Origin: Asparagopsis taxiformis
Lineage: Eukaryota > Rhodophyta > Florideophyceae > Bonnemaisoniales > Bonnemaisoniaceae
Direction: 5' to 3'
DNA length: 64,000 nucleotides
Assembly (NCBI GenBank): GCA_030407315.1
Contig: JALQPE010002712.1
Span: 28,041-92,040 of the forward strand
Within the stretch, counting starts at the first letter, position 1; every line of letters begins with the position of its first letter. The translations under genes and the position numbers were made by a program. Under the pieces are notes generated by a model that saw only the letters and a list, made by a program, of their open reading frames with translations, did no database searches and was not told the DNA's origin. Below, in pieces: positions 57,704 to 64,000 of this stretch.

Positions 57704-59514
57704 GATAATACTGAGATGCTGAATACTTCAAGTTGGACTTGAAATTTGTTTCTAATCTACTCTTTGCTTCGAAGAGATATTCTTGTTTGCGTTACTCTTA
57801 AGCATATTGTAAGCTATTGTAGAGTTTTTCTAAAGCTTTAATGGGTGCGCTTCAAGTGCTCACCCTACTGCTATAGCCTTGTACAAAAGCACAGTACACT
57901 ATTGTACCAGCCGGTTGGTATTGATAACCATGACTCAGCAATCAAGGTTATAGAGTTACTATCTGCTAGCTTACTTCATCCATACTGGGCATGCAATGAA
58001 TGCTTCCAGTAGTATAGCCATGACCTTAATTTGCACATTGAAAAGCTATCGTCATATACGCTTTGACCGGATCAATCATCTTGTTGCAACACCATAATCA
58101 CAGCAGCCTGCAATCATCATAATTCATTCATCATTGCTGCCACTAAAAGCTATATTCCCATGGAATCCAGCGTGTTGTGTCACCATTAACTCAAACATAC
58201 CATCAATTTGTGCATTGATTTCATTCAACGCAGAAAATCAGCTCACATCAGCCTGCTGTATTATGAACTGTACCTTTCACAATGATGGATACATCGTACA
58301 GTTATTACCTCCAGTATACAGCTCTACGAGCTCGAGGGTCGCTGAAGTAATATTTTAATTCGCGTCCAGCTAAAACAGCTCAAGGTTGAAGAAACTGCTG
58401 GGGTGACAGTGTCTCAAAAGAATTCTTTGCATCGATGTTCCCATTTCCGTTGAGTTGGGTGATGTTGCAGTATTTAGATTACTGGCACGTCGACGTATGA
58501 AAAACAGATAGACAGAGCCATGCGCGCGGCGGGCTGGCTAGCCAGTTACATTTCAATCACTAAGCAAAGAAGCTGACAGGGATGATCCTGTCATCGCTTG
58601 TAATCACCACAAAATGAGGCACGAATTCGACGTACTCTGTTATGATCGTTCGAATGGAGTGGTGTAACGTCATCAGCAACAACCATATAGCAGACATACC
58701 GACTTCTTTGTGCGTTTCAGTACAATCATCAGTATTCCATGCAATATGAGGGCCATCGACAATTGGCCAACCGCCATTAAGACCAGTCACTTCAGATTTT
58801 TGCGTGCAAAGCCTCTACGGTGAATTACGTGGGCTAGACACAGGACGTGCAAGTGCTATGGGAGTTGGTGCACAAATTTTATTTCATTTTACCTTTTGTA
58901 ATGTGACTGTCATTTCCAACTACAGATATACTGTACCAATATTGTGGTATACAAATTATTTGAAGATTGCTTGATCACACAGGGCTCCAGAACGTCACTG
59001 TTCACACTGCAGCGCTGATAGTGTTTATCTTCTCATTATGATGGTGTCGGGAAAAAGTTGATCAATTAAAGCCGTACAGAAAAAATCTTTGACACATATA
59101 ATGGCCAGTTATTTCCGTCGTATTTACAGGTTGAACGTTGCGTGCAGCACTGTAGTGACACAGCATGTACGATATTTAAACAACCGCGGTAGATTCAGTT
59201 CAAAGTTCAACACAAGCGTGTGGAGTATGTCACGTATGGCGTTACAGGCTAACCCAAGTGTGCAGTAGTCTCCCATGCAGTATGGCATTCAACTGCAAGA
59301 ATTAAATGAATAATATTTCTCAGCTCATTCCAAATACATCTTTCCGTCCGATAGAAATTCTGCACAACCTTTGCTCTGACTGCAATTCAGCATCCGGATT
59401 CGTAATCTACACGATGATCCGGTTCAGTAGAGTATAAATTTGTCCCATGTAGTCCAGATTAAAAATTATTCTAAAATTCTACTCTCAGTCTGATTATATT
59501 GGAATCAGTGTTCT
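57704..59514. other. Gene-poor AT-rich region
   Basis: About 1.8 kb with short frames only and no homology that I can recognise. Confidence 0.5.
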
Positions 59515-60421
59515 AAACGGAGAGATCTGTTCGAAAGAGTTAGGGATGAGATGGGAGAGGTACATACACACTGTCCAGGTCTTGATGTTGTTACAAGGTG
59601 GTCATCTACTTTCAATATGATACAAGACGCCTACAACGCTGGAATGTTCTAAACGGTTGTTCTAGTAGGATTACAGAACTTTCTTCGCATGTTACATCTG
59701 AAGAAGAGTGGGAAAGAGCAAAACGAATATGTGATTTCCTGAAAACGGCTTCCAGCATTACCGAGAATCAGTCCGGACAAAATTATGTGACGATTAGCAT
59801 AAGCTCTATGGGATACAAATTACTCATGCAAAAGTGCCAGTCTCGTATTGACTCAAACGACCAGGCTATCAAGCCTATTTCCAGTACAATGCTTCCTAAG
59901 TTGAAGTCTTATGAGTCAATAATATGCTCTGATATGGCCATCTTGGCAAAGGTCGTTGATCCCCGTATTCCGAATGATGTACTTCGGGACAGTGATATAT
60001 GTATAAGTGGGTTGATCTACCGGATATTGGAGAATTGGAAGGAATACAAAGTACAGAACAAGGTTCTGGGACTAAGTCTCTATTTGATTTGGTGCAGGAT
60101 AATGAACAGACTCCGTTACGTGCAGACAGCAACGAAATCTCTATGTTTCTAATGGCAACAGCGCTTGGTGATTACAATGCAGATCCTTTACAATTGTGGA
60201 AGGCAAACCAAAATCGCTTCCCTAGCATTGCCAGGGTTCCAAGGGATGTGCTTTCTATTCAGCCATCCTCAGTTGCGAGCGAACTTCGCTCGCAACTGAG
60301 GATGGCTGAATCTGTATTCTCCTGTTCCGGAAATATTGTTACGGCGCAGAGGACGCTGCTTAGTGATTCTTTAATTATTTCGTGTATTGTTCTCCAGTCC
60401 TGGAATAAGTTTCTGAGCTAG
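59515..60421 (+). pseudogene. hAT-superfamily transposase remnant
   Basis: The N-terminal half is absent. It begins with RDLFERVRDEMGE and DVVTRWSSTFNMI (the hAT TRW-S-T block, about 59580-59620), then SEEEWERAKRICDFLK, a degraded linker with VVDPRIPNDV (LDPR-type motif, about 59955), and the C-terminal dimerisation region DPLQLWKANQNRFPSIARVPRDVL with SSVASE and SVFSCSGNIV (about 60190-60345). Frames change near 59655 and 60110. Nine extra codons, LRSQLRMAE, interrupt the conserved SSVASE-SVFS junction and come from an inverted duplication (60257-60311). Confidence 0.8.
60257..60311. repeat. Perfect 27-bp-arm palindrome inside the hAT C-terminal motif
   Basis: Arms 60257-60283 and 60285-60311 are exact reverse complements around a single C. 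The left arm is the normal coding sequence for IQPSSVASE. The right arm adds exactly 27 nt, so the frame is preserved. Confidence 0.95.
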
Positions 60422-61152
60422 TATGCAATTAAACATGGTTCGGTTCGTAGTCCGGAACCTGGTTCTGGATAGTTCCAGTCCTCATAATTTCATAACAGTT
60501 TATGATTTCATATCGGAACGCGGTTCTGGTCCGGTCTGCTACTTCTGCCAGTTATTTTAGTCCGGATTCCTCAGTGTAATAAACGGTGTTTGGTCCAGTT
60601 ATGAGGGGTGGGCGTATTCCTGAGTTCCAAGTATTGTGCAGATTGGAAGAATGGTGTGCAGTCACGTTACCTATCACACAAGTTGTGGGCAAGTCTAGAA
60701 CAGCCAAAATTTGGAGTTTGAGGACCAAAAGGGGACTTTGAACATCCCTAGTCGGTGCTCGCCCAATCGCCTCATTACTTGTCGACGTCAGTGTGGAACG
60801 ATAGTTCGGTGACGAAGTAGCTGGTACGAGCCAGTGGACATGCTGTCCTTTAAACGAAACAACGGAACAGTACCCCCGCTGGTGTTTGACTGTATTGGTA
60901 GGTAGGAAGGTAGAGTAGAAGGTTAGCGAGTAGACACGAGCGTCACGATGCAACAATCCACGCGAGAATTACGTTCGACAACGAGGTGGCACGTCACCGG
61001 AGGCGCTCTCACCTAGCCCGTAGGCACGACACGCGATCAGCCTCACGTGTGGTGATTGGTAGGGAGTGCGCATCTCGACGGAGAGGAAGCCTCGTTAGGC
61101 GAAAACGTAAAACGTAAACGTAGAAGTCAGTCGTAGACTAGAGCTGTAACAG
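60422..61152. other. Spacer
   Basis: About 730 bases. Near 60440-60540 are several GGAACC/GGTTC(T/G)GG-type short inverted motifs that could be the hAT subterminal region. No gene seen. Confidence 0.35.
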
Positions 61153-61200
61153 GACAAGCACCAGAACGAGCAACAGTTTGCTCGTTCTGGTGCTTGTCCC
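61153..61200. repeat. Perfect 22-bp-arm hairpin
   Basis: Arms GGACAAGCACCAGAACGAGC plus AA, and the exact complement, around CAGT. It lies at the 3' side of the NB-ARC remnant. Confidence 0.93.
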
Positions 61201-61419
61201 CTTTCCCTCCCGGCACGTTGCCAATACCTATTTAGCCACGATGGAATCGCATTACAGTGTAAACACTGTTCGTAATGTCCCCGAATGGGAAAGGACCTTG
61301 TGGGTCGCGCGTGTGGACCCGTTGGTCCGTTTAGCCGCGTGCAAGTTCGTTCGCTGCACACTTGTGCTGGTTGCGAGCGCATGCGCCAGCAATGCTCGTA
61401 CATTGCTGTCGCCGGTCGT

Positions 61420-61960
61420 GTCCGCCGAAATTAGAATTCCGCAGAATCGTAAATATTTGCAATTTTCGAATTGGCCACGTATACTACAGTCAGCACTTTG
61501 CAACTTATTCCCCCATCAATCTCTTTCACACCTTTGCAGGTGGTATCCACCAACGTGTGTACACCGGGATCGAGATCCCACACGTCGTCAAAGATGAGGA
61601 GGAAGCGCTTCGCCGCGAGTAGGTCGACCACCTTTTACATCATGCTCACATGCGTATTGTCTTTTGCAGCGAGATTAGTGAATTTGTCGAGGAAATTTGG
61701 GAACTCATCGAAGACAATCTCCGCAAGCTGGTCCAATAGCCTCTGCACTTGGCTTCGTGGCCCAGGTTCACTGAACCACACGCCGTCTGGGAACTTTTGA
61801 CAAACATCTGCGCGCGCAGGATAGTGGTCTTGCCTGCGCCACCCATGCCGACAAGTTCTAGAGCGTTTTGGATTGGGTCGTTGGACAGGAGGGCGAGCTT
61901 GGCTTTGCTTTCTGGAGAGCGGGAGTTTCGGGAAAAGTCGAGGACAATCTGGCGAGAGTG
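61420..61960 (-). pseudogene. NB-ARC (NLR-type) remnant
   Basis: Reading right to left: an ALELVG segment followed by GMGGAGKTTILRAQMF (P-loop, about 61850-61800), then, after a frame change, VWFSEPGPRSQVQRLLDQL, a stop near 61625, and KRFLLIFDDVWDLDPG (kinase-2/Walker B, about 61600-61555). RNBS-B/GLPL-like blocks and repeats downstream are not recognisable. NB-ARC proteins act as nucleotide-dependent switches in immunity or heteroincompatibility. This copy is broken by a frameshift and a stop. Confidence 0.72.
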
Positions 61961-64000
61961 TAGGGGTTAAGGCACAACTTGGGAGAAGGTGTTCCAGTCG
62001 AAGGTGCCTCCGAATCCCTGAGGTGGGGAGCGGAGGGTAGTTTATATAGACTAGGAGGTAGCTCTAGGAGGTGTAAAATGAGGGGTAACTACGAAGAGCG
62101 ACGAGGAGAAGGTATCGGGAGATCAACCAATAGGAGAGGAGAACGGGAGATATTTTTTTTGGTGGCGGATCTGGAAACGGTCATGAGGAGAGTGTGACAC
62201 GGAGGGCCACGTGTAAGAGTCGAGCAATGTCACACGTGTAAGGGGTTGGGAGGAACCCATGACACGTGGAAACCTGGAGCCGGGCGCGACCGAGCCCCAC
62301 AGGTGGCTTACAGTATAAGATTACATTTCTTACATATAAGCTTACAGTTGAAAATTCATTGAAAAACGAGGTTTCCGTCAGTTGCAGATGTAATTATGTC
62401 ATACGGGCGTAAGGATGTAAGTAACGCTGTAAGTAGAGCGAAGGTGGCTGAAAAAGCCATGTAATCTTGTAAGTAATCGTGGCAGTCACATGACAGGTGC
62501 TGTAAGTGTATATCAACATGTAAGTAGCCTGCTCAAGTGTCTCCTAGGTGGTGTAGGGTATATGGAAAGCTGTAAGTAGCCTCGTAGGAGTGTTTACTGT
62601 AAGCTCCCTTGTAGTTGGGAGCTTTGGTCTCTGTGGAATGCTCTTATCTTATTGGTTGGTCGGGTATGGTGCTGTAAGAACAGGAATCTAGTGTTCACTA
62701 TGAAGTCTAGAGGACTGATACCTTACACGTAGGCGGACACCTGTTCCGTCGAGCAAGTAGTAATCCATCCAAGCATGGCTACTAACAACTCGAAGACGAG
62801 CGCATTGTCCGAGTCCACTGTTCCGCTGTACATGCATAGTAGCGCTACACGACGACGGGGTCGGCTGGTATAGCGCACTGCTGCACTCTACCCATCCCTG
62901 CAACGTTACACTACTTCCAATCTATGTACCACATAATTCCATACGCATTCCACGACTTGCCCTACTACCAATCGTCAATGCACAATGATAAATGCATTCG
63001 CGGGGTGCGTCAACGGATCAGCACCTCTGCTGGTTTCCAGACGCATCCTGGTCTCCACGATCGTGTTCTCAATCTCGTCTATAAACCTGTCCTGTTTCCT
63101 TCTTTTGCACTGCCCTCATCTTTCAACTTTTCTGACATTCACAGAGCAGGTGCCACTGAAAGAAACTGCCAAACATTGAATGCCATCAATGTTTGTAGTC
63201 TAGTACCATGTGGTTGTAAATATCGCGCTGTCGTTGTACTCGGAAGAACAATAGTGCTGGTGCAGTCCAGATAGTCGATCGGTCCCGAACAACAATTTCT
63301 GGATGCGTGAGACTGTAAGTATGAATAGAGTTTGCATAGCGTATGCGGAACTAAACAAGTTTAGCAGCGAATGTATGCAACCATGAGTTGATGGAATGGA
63401 TGACGCAGTCGCAAGTGTCGCAGTGCAGAACCTGAGAAAAGCATGCAGCGGAACAATGGCATCAACACTCAGCGGTCACAACCAACACATTCATTCGTGT
63501 GACACAACCGGTGTGCGCTCTCAGATGCTCTCGGTGGTGGGAAGAATGGTCCAAGCATTTCGCCTTGGCACTATTATCGCGTCACACGAGGTGGTGTTGA
63601 CGCGACGCGGCAGCTCGCAAGACCAATACAGTGTACATACTGTCGCGCTCTCTTGCTGCGCACACGCAGAAATTAGCACCCACTATCATGGGCAACGACA
63701 GCAATTGCTGTCGAGCGCTACCACAGTTGCATCCATCACGACAACGCTGTGGCGCAATCACAGACCGCATTCCCGGGGGTGCGCATGCCAACGTGAGCTG
63801 TTGTGTGCGATAGTGTCGATTCACACTCTCCTGATGTTCGGTAGTGTATGGTTTGATCTCAGTGTCAATTGAAAAACCAAAACAGTTCACATTGACGGAA
63901 TCGCACTGTCCAATCATTAACAGTTCGCGTCATCTCAATCGTCGTACACATCTCGATCCACTCCGCTTTGGTCCATCTCATTGTGCACTCACCATGATCC
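61961..64000. other. Right-end region without recognisable genes
   Basis: About 2 kb. 62310-62600 contains repeated TGTAAGTA and CTGTAAG motifs (at least eight) in irregular spacing. The rest holds only short frames with no homology that I recognise. Confidence 0.45.

Noticed and set aside
58560..58790. Minus-strand 76-codon frame in the gene-poor region
   Set aside because: No recognisable motif, no homologue in the window and no supporting context.
1..64000. tRNA or rRNA genes
   Set aside because: No cloverleaf with matching A and B boxes and no conserved rRNA block was recognised by eye. A tRNAscan-SE/Infernal run would be decisive.

Overview
The window looks eukaryotic, intron-poor and dominated by mobile elements. 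The signs are long reading frames with no obvious introns, SET-domain proteins, fold-back (MITE-like) repeats, a hAT transposase remnant and an NB-ARC (NLR-type) remnant. I favour a red alga, because it combines few introns, many transposons and some NB-ARC genes. A fungus or another protist is not excluded, and nothing here fixes the species.

Main result. Most of the window is two copies of one roughly 20-22 kb, six-gene element in inverted orientation. Element 1 runs left to right (before 1 to about 21913): transposase-like gene, ParB-oxygenase, ParB-oxygenase, then ParB/DNA-methyltransferase/SET (opposite strand), a small Tudor-like-barrel protein (forward), and a coiled-coil nuclear-type protein (opposite strand). 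Element 2 (about 51172 down to 31197) has the same six genes in the same order and relative strands, read right to left. Between them (23797-30507) is a rearranged, diverged third set with methyltransferase-SET, coiled-coil and Tudor-like genes, two of which have lost their N-terminal domain. A fourth, SET-less ParB-methyltransferase lies at 55484-57703.

The gene set resembles a chromatin toolkit. It has a DNA amino-methyltransferase fused to a histone-type SET domain (writer), two Fe/2-oxoglutarate-type oxygenases (possible erasers), a possible chromatin reader and a transposase-like protein. The methyltransferases and the oxygenases share an N-terminal ParB/Srx-like domain with a DG(A/S/G)HR motif. 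Four families of palindromic repeats lie between the genes. Families R1 (element 1) and R4 (element 2) sit at equivalent gene boundaries, differ in flanks, and share the core TACC(C/G)GGTA. Family R2 (core CAGTAAAWTTTACTG) lies outside element 2 on both sides and right of element 1, so it may mark element ends. R3 occurs only in the middle block.

Right part. 52565-53770 is an R2 array. Then come a fragment of an unrelated transposase-like gene, the fourth ParB-methyltransferase, a gene-poor AT-rich stretch, a hAT remnant with a perfect 27-bp inverted duplication inside its conserved C-terminal motif, an NB-ARC remnant, and about 2 kb in which I see no gene.

Most genes carry one to several 1-nt frameshifts but few in-frame stops. 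That pattern fits young pseudogenes or residual homopolymer errors in the assembly. Copy-to-copy comparison was used to bridge the shifts. All functional roles for the element are inference from domain motifs.
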